Shown here one piece after another: positions 44,058 to 51,722 of a stretch of DNA of 64,000 bases. The position numbers were made by a program, and so were the translations under genes. This DNA is from an uncultured Actinomyces sp. GTDB taxonomy: Bacteria; Actinomycetota; Actinomycetes; Actinomycetales; Actinomycetaceae. Under the pieces are notes generated by a model. That model saw only the letters and a list, made by a program, of their open reading frames with translations. It was not told where the DNA came from and did no database searches. The stretch's first letter is position 1. Every line of letters starts with the position of its first letter. The stretch lies in contig URAS01000013.1 of the NCBI GenBank assembly GCA_900545825.1, positions 1 to 64,000 of the forward strand, read 5' to 3'.

Positions 44058-44146
44058 GAAAACTGGGTCGGACCTTGCGGTCCGACCCAGTGGAGCATTC
44101 CAAGGGCCGCTAACGAGGCGACCCCTTGTTGGTTATCTGTTACCGG
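44058..44146 (-). ncRNA. tracrRNA of the type II-C system
   Basis: On the minus strand GGTAACAGATAACCAAC (44144-44128) is complementary to the 5' 17 nt of the minus-strand repeat, except for a 2-nt internal bulge, the usual anti-repeat form. It is followed by the hairpin AAGGGGTCGC/GCGGCCCTT and a perfect 13-bp terminator stem (44062-44074 with 44079-44091, loop TTGC or GCAA) then TTTT. Predicted length is about 87 nt. TAGAAT (minus strand, 44156-44151) is 5-7 nt before the anti-repeat, with TTGCAG (44179-44174) 17 nt further upstream. Confidence 0.9.
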
Positions 44147-44150
44147 TTCG

Positions 44151-44179
44151 ATTCTAGGGGAGATACGTGGCCGCTGCAA
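44151..44179 (-). promoter_or_regulatory. Predicted tracrRNA promoter
   Basis: -10 TAGAAT (plus-strand ATTCTA 44151-44156) and a weak -35 TTGCAG (plus-strand CTGCAA 44174-44179), spacing 17 nt. The expected start falls at or just before the anti-repeat. Confidence 0.65.
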
Positions 44180-44219
44180 TGGGGTTGCGGAGTCAGATTC
44201 CGGCGCCCTCGCCCTCGGG

Positions 44220-45011
44220 TTATTCCTTTGGGGCGATGTGGAGGTCGACCCCCAGTTCGGAGATCCGGCGCGCGGTGTCGTCGTTGAGGCCCCAGTCGGT
44301 GATGACGCCATCGACGTCGTCGAGAGAACACACCCGCACCATCGACGCGGCGCCGTATTTAGTCGAGTCGGCGACCAACAGCGTCTTCGTGGCGACCGAC
44401 ATGACGGCCCGCTTAAGTGCCCGCTTGCCTTCGCCCGGCGCGGTGATTCCGCGGCTCAGCGACCATCCCGACGTCGAGATGAGGGCGACGTCGACGTTGA
44501 ACTCGGCCATCGCCGCGGCCGCCAGGGTGCCTTCCGTTGCCCCGATCGCCGGGTCGACGCTGCCGCCGATGAGGAACCCGTCGACTCCCGGCATTGCGCA
44601 CACGTCCTGCATGACGAACAGGTCATTGGTAATAATTGTGAGATTGTGACACGCTGTGAGCTCACTGAGGGTGACGCGCAGCGTCGTTCCCGCGTCGAGG
44701 AATACGGTCGAGCCGTCCTCGATGAGGGTCGCCGCCAGCCGGCCGATGGCTTTTTTCCGCGGAATCTCGAGGTTCTTGCGGCTCTTGATGTCGAGCGGAA
44801 CCTCAGCGGTGCCACTGTGGGCCAGTCGGACACCGCCCCTCACCGACATGACGATTCCCTGCGATTCGAGTGCTGCGATGTCGCGTCTGATCGTCATCTG
44901 TGACACATCGAGAGCCTCTGCGAGCGTGCGGATGCTGGCGATTCCGTGCGACTGCAGCGCTTTGACCAGCGTTTCTTGCCGCTGAGCGGGGATCATGGGC
45001 GAGCCGGCCAT
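44220..45011 (-). CDS. DeoR-family sugar-metabolism regulator
   Basis: A 263-aa regulator with the DeoR N-terminal winged helix (RQETLVKALQSHGIASIRTL, LDVSQMTIRRDIAAL) and a C-terminal sensor domain of the ribose-5-phosphate-isomerase-like fold (FLDAGTT, LIGGSVDPAIGATEG, LLVADSTKYG). Members sense phosphorylated sugars. AGGAG lies 6 nt before the ATG. It is divergent from the KDPG aldolase gene and probably represses that cluster. Its stop codon lies about 40 nt upstream of the tracrRNA promoter, so the CRISPR locus is inserted directly behind it. Confidence 0.92.
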   Translation of the reverse strand: MAGSPMIPAQRQETLVKALQSHGIASIRTLAEALDVSQMTIRRDIAALESQGIVMSVRGGVRLAHSGTAEVPLDIKSRKNLEIPRKKAIGRLAATLIEDGSTVFLDAGTTLRVTLSELTACHNLTIITNDLFVMQDVCAMPGVDGFLIGGSVDPAIGATEGTLAAAAMAEFNVDVALISTSGWSLSRGITAPGEGKRALKRAVMSVATKTLLVADSTKYGAASMVRVCSLDDVDGVITDWGLNDDTARRISELGVDLHIAPKE

Positions 45012-45077
45012 GTGTACTCCTGTGGAGATCTGGTAAAAGGTGTTCCGTTATGGGTGAAGGTGTGTTACTTTGTGTTC

Positions 45078-45710
45078 ATGGATACCAAAGCTTCACGAAT
45101 CCACTCTATCGAATCCACCGGGGTCGTCCTCATCGTCCGCACAGATTCGCCGGAATCGGCCTACGACGTTGCCGAGGCCGCCGTCGAGGGCGGCATCCGG
45201 GCGCTCGAGGTCCCGTACGCGGTGCCCGACGCCCTCAAGGTCATCGAGCGGCTGGCCGCGAAGCACGACGGCGACGGCGTCGTCGTCGGTGCGGGCACGG
45301 TCCTGGACGCGGGCTCGGCATACGCGGCCGTGTCGGCGGGTGCGCAGCTGCTGGTCAGCCCGGTTGTCACCCAAGAGATGCTGACGATCGCCAACCGCTA
45401 CCAGTGTGTCTCGGTCGGCGGCGCATTCACCCCCACGGAGATGCTCCAGACGGCGGAGCTCGGCGCCGACATCGTCAAGCTGTTCCCCGCCGAGATGTTC
45501 GGGCCCTCCTACCTGCGGTCGGTCCACACGCCGCTGGGCCAGCTTCCTATCATGCCGACGGGTGGCGTGACGACCGACAACGTCGGGGAATGGTTCGCCG
45601 CCGGGGCGTTCTCGGTCGGAATCTCCTCGTACATCTGCAAGGCGCCCTCGCTGGCCGAAGCCACCGACAGGTCGCGGAGCCTCATCGACACTATCGCCTC
45701 GGTGCGGTAG
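45078..45710 (+). CDS. eda: KDPG/KDPGal-type aldolase
   Basis: Class I aldolase of the 2-keto-3-deoxy-(phospho)sugar-acid family (210 aa). Glu44 in RALEVPYA is the expected general base and Lys134 in DIVKLFPAE the Schiff-base lysine; GGVTTDN binds phosphate near the C-terminus. Splits a 2-keto-3-deoxy-6-phospho sugar acid into pyruvate and glyceraldehyde-3-phosphate. Together with the kinase two genes downstream it forms the lower part of a sugar-acid pathway. TACTTT (45066-45071) lies 6 nt before the ATG, so the gene is probably leaderless. Confidence 0.93.
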   Translation: MDTKASRIHSIESTGVVLIVRTDSPESAYDVAEAAVEGGIRALEVPYAVPDALKVIERLAAKHDGDGVVVGAGTVLDAGSAYAAVSAGAQLLVSPVVTQEMLTIANRYQCVSVGGAFTPTEMLQTAELGADIVKLFPAEMFGPSYLRSVHTPLGQLPIMPTGGVTTDNVGEWFAAGAFSVGISSYICKAPSLAEATDRSRSLIDTIASVR

Positions 45711-45800
45711 CCACTTTTCCTCCTCATTGCGCGTCTCGGCTGGGACGTGCACGGGTTTCACCGCCCCACCTTTTTCTTCTCAGCACACAAAGGAGTGACT

Positions 45801-47105
45801 ATGAGTGAGCACAATCAGGCGAAGCATAATCGCGATGTCGCCCTCGCCTCGTTCACCAAGTTCCGCTGGTTCTTCATTGTCCTTATCGTCCTGGCCGGCG
45901 TTATCAACTACATGGATCGATCGACCCTGGCCATCGGAAATACGACGATCGCGTCGGACCTGCATCTCAGCACCCTGCAGATGGGCGCGCTGCTGTCGGC
46001 GTTCTCGTGGCCCTACGCGCTGGCCAACCTGCCCGCCGGCTACCTCATCGACCGGTACGGCGTGAAAAAGATGTTCATGGCGGCGGCCATCGCCTGGTCG
46101 ATCGTGGCGATCGCGTCGTCCTTTGCCCAGAGTTTCGCCTTCCTCTACCTGTGTCGCGTCCTCCTGGGCGTCGCCGAGTCGCCGTTCTTCTCCGCGGGCC
46201 TCAAGGCGTCGCAGCTGTGGTTCGCCGAGCACGAGCGCTCGCTCCCGGTTTCGCTGGTCAACACGGGATCCCAGATCGGTAACGCGTTGGCGCCGCCGCT
46301 CCTCAGCTTCCTGCTGATCGCCCACGGCTGGAGGACGATGTTCGTCATCGTCGGCATCGCCGGCATCGTTGTTGCCGCGATCTGGTGGTTCGCCTACCGT
46401 GACCCGAAGGAAGAGGAGGCCGAGGCGATCGCCGCAAGCGCACCCGCGAACGCGAAGCAGTCGCTCAAGCCGGTGGAAAACGCCTCGTGGTTCTCGCTCC
46501 TCAAGACGCCCCTCACGTGGTACATGGCCCTTGGCGCGTTCGGGATTTTCTACACGGTGTGGGTGTTCCTCACGTGGCTGCCGTCGTACCTGCAGAAGGA
46601 ACGCGGGTTCTCGCTCATGCAGACCGGCTGGGTTGCGGCGCTGCCGTACCTGTGCGGCATCGCGGGCGTCATGCTCGGTGGCGCCGTGTCGGCGTGGCTG
46701 ATCGGGCGGAATGTCGCGCCGGTGACGGCACGCAAGATCCCGATCGTGACGGGTGCCGTCGTTGCGGCCGTCGCGGTCGCGCCGGTCGCCTACGTCCAGT
46801 CGACGGGGGTCGCCATCACGCTGCTGTGCATCGGTTACTTTGCGGCTCAGGTGCCGATCGGCTGCATTTGGACGCTGGCGTCGGACGTCGCGCTGCCGAA
46901 TCAGGTGGCGTCGCTGGGCTCGATCCAGAACTTCGGCGGGTTCGTTGGTGCGGCGATTGCGCCGCTGGTCACGGGCGCAATCCTCGAGCACACGGGCACG
47001 TACAACCTGGTCTTCGCGATCGGCGGCGTCATGCTGATTCTCGGCGCATGCAGCTATGGATTCCTCGTGCGCCCGCAGAAACAGCGGAATAGTCAGGTGG
47101 CGTGA
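45801..47105 (+). CDS. ACS-family MFS transporter for a sugar acid
   Basis: A 12-helix anion:cation symporter-type MFS protein (434 aa). VINYMDRSTLAIGNTTIASD at the N-terminus and LIDRYGVKKMFM (motif A) resemble hexuronate, galactonate and glucarate transporters. ATG 45801 is chosen for the AAAGGAG 6 nt before it. Its position between a KDPG-type aldolase and a small P-loop kinase supports import of an aldonate or hexuronate. Its stop overlaps the next start (GTGATG). Confidence 0.9.
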   Translation: MSEHNQAKHNRDVALASFTKFRWFFIVLIVLAGVINYMDRSTLAIGNTTIASDLHLSTLQMGALLSAFSWPYALANLPAGYLIDRYGVKKMFMAAAIAWSIVAIASSFAQSFAFLYLCRVLLGVAESPFFSAGLKASQLWFAEHERSLPVSLVNTGSQIGNALAPPLLSFLLIAHGWRTMFVIVGIAGIVVAAIWWFAYRDPKEEEAEAIAASAPANAKQSLKPVENASWFSLLKTPLTWYMALGAFGIFYTVWVFLTWLPSYLQKERGFSLMQTGWVAALPYLCGIAGVMLGGAVSAWLIGRNVAPVTARKIPIVTGAVVAAVAVAPVAYVQSTGVAITLLCIGYFAAQVPIGCIWTLASDVALPNQVASLGSIQNFGGFVGAAIAPLVTGAILEHTGTYNLVFAIGGVMLILGACSYGFLVRPQKQRNSQVA

Positions 47106-47710
47106 TGGGAACGGATCGGAAGGATCGCGTGCCCTCGTGCGTCGTCGTCATTGGGTCCGCCGGGTCGGGGAAGTCGACGATCGCCCGCGAGATCGCGCGC
47201 CAGGTCGGTGGGGCCTATCTGGACAAAGATAGCGTGGCCAACGTTTTTACGGGCGCCCTCCTTGCGGCTCACGGCGAGGACCCGTCGGTCCGCGACGGCT
47301 CGGCGTACTACACCGAGGTTGTGCGGCCGCTGGAATACGAGACCCTGCTCAACGTGGGGACCGACAATCTGCGTCTGGGCAGGTCGGTCATCTTCGATGC
47401 GCCGTTCGGGGCGTATTTCGCGCAGGCCGACTACATCGAGAAGCGTCGCGCGGAGCTGCGGTGGCCGGAGGACGTGAAGGTCGTCGTCGTTCGGGTGAGC
47501 GCGTCCGCCGAAGCAACCCGGCGCCGCCTCGAGAAGCGCGGGCTCGCGCGGGACGAATGGAAGCTCGCCCATTGGGACGAGTTCTGGCGGACGATCGGCT
47601 CGCAGGCGCCGACGTGGCGCGGCGTCGAGATCATCGAATGCCGTAACGACGAGGACGGACAGGCTGCCCAGGTGGCGGCGCGCGCCCTCGACCAGATCGT
47701 CCACGGCTAA
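47105..47710 (+). CDS. P-loop kinase of the sugar-acid cluster
   Basis: A 201-aa P-loop protein with Walker A GSAGSGKST (residues 17-25) and a shikimate/gluconate-kinase-like arrangement (YLDKDSVANVFTGALL, VVVVRVSASAEATRRRLEKRG). Gluconate kinases of the GntK type are similar in size. In this operon it would phosphorylate 2-keto-3-deoxy-gluconate or a similar acid to make the aldolase substrate, a role usually played by PfkB-type KdgK; this is inference from context. ATG 47105 lies inside the transporter stop (GTGATG); GTG 47102 is also possible. Confidence 0.8.
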   Translation: MGTDRKDRVPSCVVVIGSAGSGKSTIAREIARQVGGAYLDKDSVANVFTGALLAAHGEDPSVRDGSAYYTEVVRPLEYETLLNVGTDNLRLGRSVIFDAPFGAYFAQADYIEKRRAELRWPEDVKVVVVRVSASAEATRRRLEKRGLARDEWKLAHWDEFWRTIGSQAPTWRGVEIIECRNDEDGQAAQVAARALDQIVHG

Positions 47711-47741
47711 CCCGAGCCGCCAACTGAATAACCCGACGGCA

Positions 47742-47796
47742 GGCGCCAGGTCTCGATGCTTTCGCAGACGCGAAGCGGGCCTGGCGCCTGTTGTTC
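47742..47796 (+). terminator. Terminator after the sugar-acid operon
   Basis: CAGGCGCCAGG and CCTGGCGCCTG form an 11-bp stem around about 30 nt that contain a further CGC/GCG-type hairpin, followed by TTGTTCT. Confidence 0.65.
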
Positions 47797-47847
47797 TGCG
47801 GGCGTCGGGGCGGTGTCGGGGCACCCTCGGGGCGGGTGATGGTGGGC

Positions 47848-47905
47848 GCGAGGGCGCCGAGGGCGCCGGCTAGGGCGCCGGCTAGGGCGCCGGCTAGGGC
47901 GCCGA
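47848..47905. repeat. Short tandem repeat of a 12-nt unit
   Basis: GGGCGCCGGCTA is repeated about three times, with degenerate partial copies (GGGCGCCGA) before and after. It lies between the sugar-acid terminator and a family A palindrome; a related degenerate GACGCCGGCTATAGCGCCGA precedes family A copy 3. Confidence 0.8.
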
Positions 47906-47998
47906 AGATTAAACGCTCGTCATAAACGCGAAACGCTCACCTAAAATGTCAGAACTACCGATTATCGGGCAGCAATGACAATTTAGGTGAGCGTTTCG
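47901..47998. repeat. Family A intergenic palindrome, copy 4 (simplest form)
   Basis: The most regular copy: CGAAACGCTCACCTAAAATG (47929 on) with GTCA pairs with TGACAATTTAGGTGAGCG and TTTCG (to 47998), 22 of 23 positions matching. The loop contains CCGATTATCGG. The left flank GCCGAAGATTAAACGCTC (47901 on) is shared with copy 3. Confidence 0.9.
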
Positions 47999-48019
47999 GA
48001 TTCGGGGCCGCGCCCTCGG

Positions 48020-48757
48020 CTAGCCGTAGATCGTCGCGAAATTCTTGAGGATCTGGTGGACGGCGTCGACGTTCGCGGCCTGGCAGGTGTCGATGATCCG
48101 CTGCTGCTCGTCCGGCGGGTAATAGCCCGACTGGTTGTATTCGAGGATGCGGATGTGGAGGGCCTCCCAGTCCAGTTCGGGGTGGAATTGCGTCCCATAC
48201 ATGTTGCGGCCGACGCGGAACATTTGGATCGGACAGTTCGTCGAGGTCGCCAGGAGGACGGCGGTGTCGGGCACGGTCTCGGCGGCCTCGGTGTGGCCAA
48301 CGTAGGCGCGGAAATGCTCGGGGACGCCCTCGAGCAGCGGATCGGCGCGGCCCTCGGCGGTCAACGTGATCTCCGGGGCGTCGATCTCCTCGGCATACTG
48401 GTCCGACACGAGGCCGCCCTGATGTGCCAGCAGCGTCCCGACGCCGTAACACACGCCGAGGAACGGGAAATCGAGGGGGACCGTGAGGTCAAGCAGACGC
48501 GTAATGTCGGCCTCGACGCGCACCTGCAATTCGCTTTTCAGATGCTGTGCCTTCAACGAATTAAACGGCGACCCGCACAGGACGATGCCGGCCCACGCGT
48601 CGGGGTCGAAATGGGCGAGTTCGTCCTGGTCAAGACGGTGATGGACGACGCGTTCGCGCGGCACGCCGAGGTAGCGGACGAAGACCTCATACTCCGAGGC
48701 CAAAATGTCGGGCTGCGCGCGCGACGTCAGGAGGAGAAACGGCTTCGATGTCGACAT
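48020..48757 (-). CDS. Class I glutamine amidotransferase (GMP-synthase-like), second copy
   Basis: A 245-aa stand-alone class I amidotransferase domain. Catalytic Cys103 in LGVCYGVGTLL, His192 and Glu194 in FHPELDW. It is a paralogue of the protein encoded at 12599 (same layout, NMYGTQFHPEL versus NIYGSQFHPEI). Substrate unknown. The ATG has TAGAAT 6 nt upstream (plus-strand ATTCTA 48764-48769), a very clear leaderless arrangement. Confidence 0.86.
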   Translation of the reverse strand: MSTSKPFLLLTSRAQPDILASEYEVFVRYLGVPRERVVHHRLDQDELAHFDPDAWAGIVLCGSPFNSLKAQHLKSELQVRVEADITRLLDLTVPLDFPFLGVCYGVGTLLAHQGGLVSDQYAEEIDAPEITLTAEGRADPLLEGVPEHFRAYVGHTEAAETVPDTAVLLATSTNCPIQMFRVGRNMYGTQFHPELDWEALHIRILEYNQSGYYPPDEQQRIIDTCQAANVDAVHQILKNFATIYG

Positions 48758-48855
48758 GAGCCGATTCTAACGGGCCCGCCGGCCCGGTGGGCTCCGCCAC
48801 ACGGTGAACAGGCGCCCTCGGGGCGAAGGGCGGCGGGCGCGCGGAGGGCGCCCTC

Positions 48856-48935
48856 GGTGAACGTGATCAAAAAAGGTCACGTTCACCGGTTGGGGCCGAT
48901 GAACGTGACCTTTCTGGACACAACGGTCACGGTGA
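48856..48935. repeat. Family B intergenic palindrome, copy 4
   Basis: GGTGAACGTGATC and GGTCACGTTCACC (48856-48887) flank an A-rich loop, then a third half-site GATGAACGTGACC (48899-48911) and a degenerate fourth (GGTCACGGTGAC). It lies downstream of the arginine deiminase gene and upstream of the amidotransferase gene. Confidence 0.8.
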
Positions 48936-48990
48936 CGGGGTGGGGGCCGGCCCGCGGCCGCAACAGCCGCCGACCAGCCCCCACGCGCCG

Positions 48991-51213
48991 CTAGGGTTGG
49001 AGGAAGTACGGCACGGTCTCGCGCAGCGCGTTCGTGCCGCAGTGGACCTCGCCGCCGTGGACGTAGAGGACGTTGTACGTGTTGACGAACTTCACGGTGA
49101 CGCCGGCGTCCTTGTACGCCTTGGTCACGGCGTCGGCGAACACGTCGTGCCCGTCGATCATCGGGCCCCACTGCTTGGGCGCGATGAACTCGTTCTTCTT
49201 CATCGGCACGCCGTTGACGGCGTTCGGCAGCAGGTCCTGCGCGTACAGGTGCGTCTTCGTCTGGTCGACGCCGCCGGGCGCGTCATCGTCGTACATGAAG
49301 TACCACAGCACCGGCACGCGGATGATGTCGGCGTCGGTGATCGGCGTTTCCCGCTTGAGCGTGGCGATGTTCTCGTCGATGATGCGTTCGGCGTTGAGGT
49401 TGAGGTCGACGATCTCCTGGCTGGCCCCATAGCTGATGAGGTTGTGCGCCCCACCGGGGTTGCTGACCAGCGGTTCGTCGCCGTGGCCGGCGGCCTCAAG
49501 CTTCTTCACGAGGTCGACCCCCATCTTCGGCGAAGCGACGACCAACTTCCAGCCCAGTTTGTTGTTCGCCGGGACGGTCGAGAGGAACTCGTCGATGTGG
49601 CCGACCGACAGGAACGACGTGTCGAGATAGATCGGCTTCTGGACGCCCTGCGACTCGAAGAACCCGCGGATCGTGGCCGACGGCTCCAGCGGCTCGTTCT
49701 CTTCCTCGTCGCTCGGGATGTTCTCCTTCGTACGGTGCCCCATGAGGACGCGGCCGGCCGGGTAGCCCGGCATCGGCGGCAGCGACTCGATGTTGCCGCC
49801 CGAATCCAGGGTGAAGCTCTTGGGGTTCGTCCCCAGGCTGAGGACGCCGACGCCCGGCCCGCGCAGCCCATACATCGCCTGGTACAGGTTGACCTGATCA
49901 CGCACGGTGATGAGGGTGATGTGCCCGTTCTTGGGGTTCACCACCTTGGTCTCGTAGTACGGGTCGATCGGCTTGGGGTGGACGTCCTGGAAGTCCTCTT
50001 CGCTATCGAAGTGGTCGTAGTCGACGCCGCGCATCTGGTCGGTGCGCAGCAGCACCCGCATGGTCCGCGGCCCGTCGGCGGTCGGCATCGACTGGTACAT
50101 CGGCTCGAACGAATCCTGTGTCCACACGTCCGACGAGGGCGTAAACGGCTTGACCTCGGTGCCGTTGGCTTTGCCGAGCTTGCCGAGTTCGTCGACCATC
50201 GTCTGCTCGAAGTGGCTGGCCTTGCCCGTGGGGGTCAGCAGCGTCTGGATCGTTTCCGTGTGGTTCTGGGTGACCAGCGGCGCCTCGCGTAGCGTCGCCG
50301 TCAGCGCCTTGCGGGCCTTGCCGTCAGTGATCGTCAGCGTGACGGCAACCGAGCCGTCCCACGACCCGTCACGGACGACGTCGGTGCCCTCGAGGCCCAG
50401 CGTGAGGCCGGCCTTGAGGTCGGCCGCCGAGAACTGCGTCGTCGGCGTCACCAGCGTCCACTCGTCCCCGCGCTTGGCGAAGACGTGGACCTTGGTCGCC
50501 GACGCCTTGTCGACGCTGAGGGTCGCCGACGCGGAATCGCGCAGCTTGGGCAGCGGCGAGGACGCCAGCGGGGCCAGGTCCTTGGCGTCCTCGGGGCCAT
50601 TGACGACCTCGTCGGCGGCGTCGGAGCACTTCTTGAGCTCGTCGAGCTTCAGCGGCACCTTGTCCTTAGTGAGTGGGCAGCGCTTCGACGAATCGTCGAT
50701 GTTCGCGAGGAACACCGCGCCAGACCGCACGGTCGCGGCGGCCTTTTCGGTGTCGGAGCCGTCGGTCGGGTTCGCCACGCCGTCACGGTTCGTGTCGGCG
50801 ACGAAACGCGCGTCGTCGGTGCCCACAGGGGCCGGCGCGGCGGGCTGGGTCGTCTCGGTCGGCGTCTCGCTGGGCGAGGGCGTTGGCTTCGTCGGCTGTG
50901 CGGCGGTCTTCGATGAGCCCGGATGCGCCTTGGTGTGATGCCCCGCGGCCAGATGGTAGCCGGGAGGGCAGCCTTCCGCGGCCTGGGCCTGCGGCGCGGC
51001 GTGGGGGAGCAGCACGAGCCCCAGCCCGAGGACGAGGGCGGTCGCGATCCCCGCGGCGTGATGCCGTTTGCGGGAGGTCGTGAGGAAAATGGCACCGGCA
51101 ACAAGGCAGAGGGCGGCTGTAACGCACGCCGCCGCGATCGTCGCGCCAGTCGAGGCCAGCGTCGGGACGCAGTTATCAGGAACAGCGCCCGCGTGGAGTC
51201 CGGATGGGAACAC
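48991..51213 (-). CDS. Secreted protein-arginine deiminase (PAD) family enzyme
   Basis: A 740-aa enzyme predicted to convert peptidyl-arginine to citrulline. The catalytic domain shows WTQDSFEPM, DSGGNIESLPP, VGHIDEFLS (His539, Asp541) and GGEVHCGTN with nucleophile Cys725 near the C-terminus, as in PAD4. The GTG start (51213) has GAAAGGA 5 nt upstream. The N-terminus is odd: a helix preceded by LASTG and followed by SRKRHH resembles a sortase signal, then a second hydrophobic segment ends in AQAAEG like a signal-peptide cleavage site, followed by a Thr/Pro linker. The product is therefore exported or membrane-tethered. Bacterial PADs are rare; Porphyromonas PPAD is a different subfamily. Confidence 0.92.
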   Translation of the reverse strand: MFPSGLHAGAVPDNCVPTLASTGATIAAACVTAALCLVAGAIFLTTSRKRHHAAGIATALVLGLGLVLLPHAAPQAQAAEGCPPGYHLAAGHHTKAHPGSSKTAAQPTKPTPSPSETPTETTQPAAPAPVGTDDARFVADTNRDGVANPTDGSDTEKAAATVRSGAVFLANIDDSSKRCPLTKDKVPLKLDELKKCSDAADEVVNGPEDAKDLAPLASSPLPKLRDSASATLSVDKASATKVHVFAKRGDEWTLVTPTTQFSAADLKAGLTLGLEGTDVVRDGSWDGSVAVTLTITDGKARKALTATLREAPLVTQNHTETIQTLLTPTGKASHFEQTMVDELGKLGKANGTEVKPFTPSSDVWTQDSFEPMYQSMPTADGPRTMRVLLRTDQMRGVDYDHFDSEEDFQDVHPKPIDPYYETKVVNPKNGHITLITVRDQVNLYQAMYGLRGPGVGVLSLGTNPKSFTLDSGGNIESLPPMPGYPAGRVLMGHRTKENIPSDEEENEPLEPSATIRGFFESQGVQKPIYLDTSFLSVGHIDEFLSTVPANNKLGWKLVVASPKMGVDLVKKLEAAGHGDEPLVSNPGGAHNLISYGASQEIVDLNLNAERIIDENIATLKRETPITDADIIRVPVLWYFMYDDDAPGGVDQTKTHLYAQDLLPNAVNGVPMKKNEFIAPKQWGPMIDGHDVFADAVTKAYKDAGVTVKFVNTYNVLYVHGGEVHCGTNALRETVPYFLQP

Positions 51214-51234
51214 GAGAGTCCTTTCGTGAGAGAG

Positions 51235-51264
51235 ATTATCGAGGGTAAGTAAATAGGCTAACAA
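51235..51264 (-). promoter_or_regulatory. Predicted promoter of the PAD gene
   Basis: On the minus strand TTGTTA (plus-strand TAACAA 51259-51264) and GATAAT (plus-strand ATTATC 51235-51240) with 18-nt spacing, in an AT-rich patch about 25-50 nt before the GTG start. Confidence 0.55.
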
Positions 51265-51282
51265 ACAATAGGTGTACCTCAT

Positions 51283-51722
51283 AATTGCTGGTTGGGTGGG
51301 GAGGGCGTCCTCGCGTAGTGGCGGATTGGTGGGGCTAGATTCGGGGTGCGGCGGCCTCGTGGGCGGTTAAGGCGGTGACGGTGCGGTTGGTGAGGTGGTT
51401 GCGGGTTGGGCAGGGAGGGGGTGGCCGTGAACGTGATTAAAAAAGGTCACGTTCACGGGGGCGGCCTCGGGGCTTGAGGCGTGTGCTGGGCGGGCGCGCG
51501 CAGCCACGCGCAGGCGCGCACAGCCGTTCGGGGGTGACAAAAGGCCCGGGCGGGACTGAGGTCGTGGGACCTAGGCCGCAGAATTCCGGCGAAAATGCCC
51601 TCGAAGTGTCGTCCGCGCCATATTCATATGTGCAAATGTAATGACAAAGCGGGTGTCGGCCCTCTAGCCTGACTTCATCGGGGGATGCCCGAGGCGAGAG
51701 ATCGAGAGTAAAGGAGCTCGAC
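51283..51722. other. Divergent intergenic stretch before the alcohol dehydrogenase
   Basis: No gene is visible. It contains family B copy 5 (51425-51458) and, at 51634-51649, AAATGTAATGACAAAG, which agrees at about 13 of 16 positions with the operator copy before the transaldolase gene (61858). ATGACA (51641-51646) and TAGCCT (51665-51670), 18 nt apart, could be the dehydrogenase promoter. Confidence 0.45.
51425..51458. repeat. Family B intergenic palindrome, copy 5
   Basis: Perfect 12-bp arms CCGTGAACGTGA (51425-51436) and TCACGTTCACGG (51447-51458) around TTAAAAAAGG. It lies between divergent genes, so termination cannot be its only role. Confidence 0.85.

Noticed and set aside
44022..44903. 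A plus-strand frame across the tracrRNA and deoR
   Set aside because: It runs antisense to deoR, which has clear DeoR motifs and its own ribosome-binding site.
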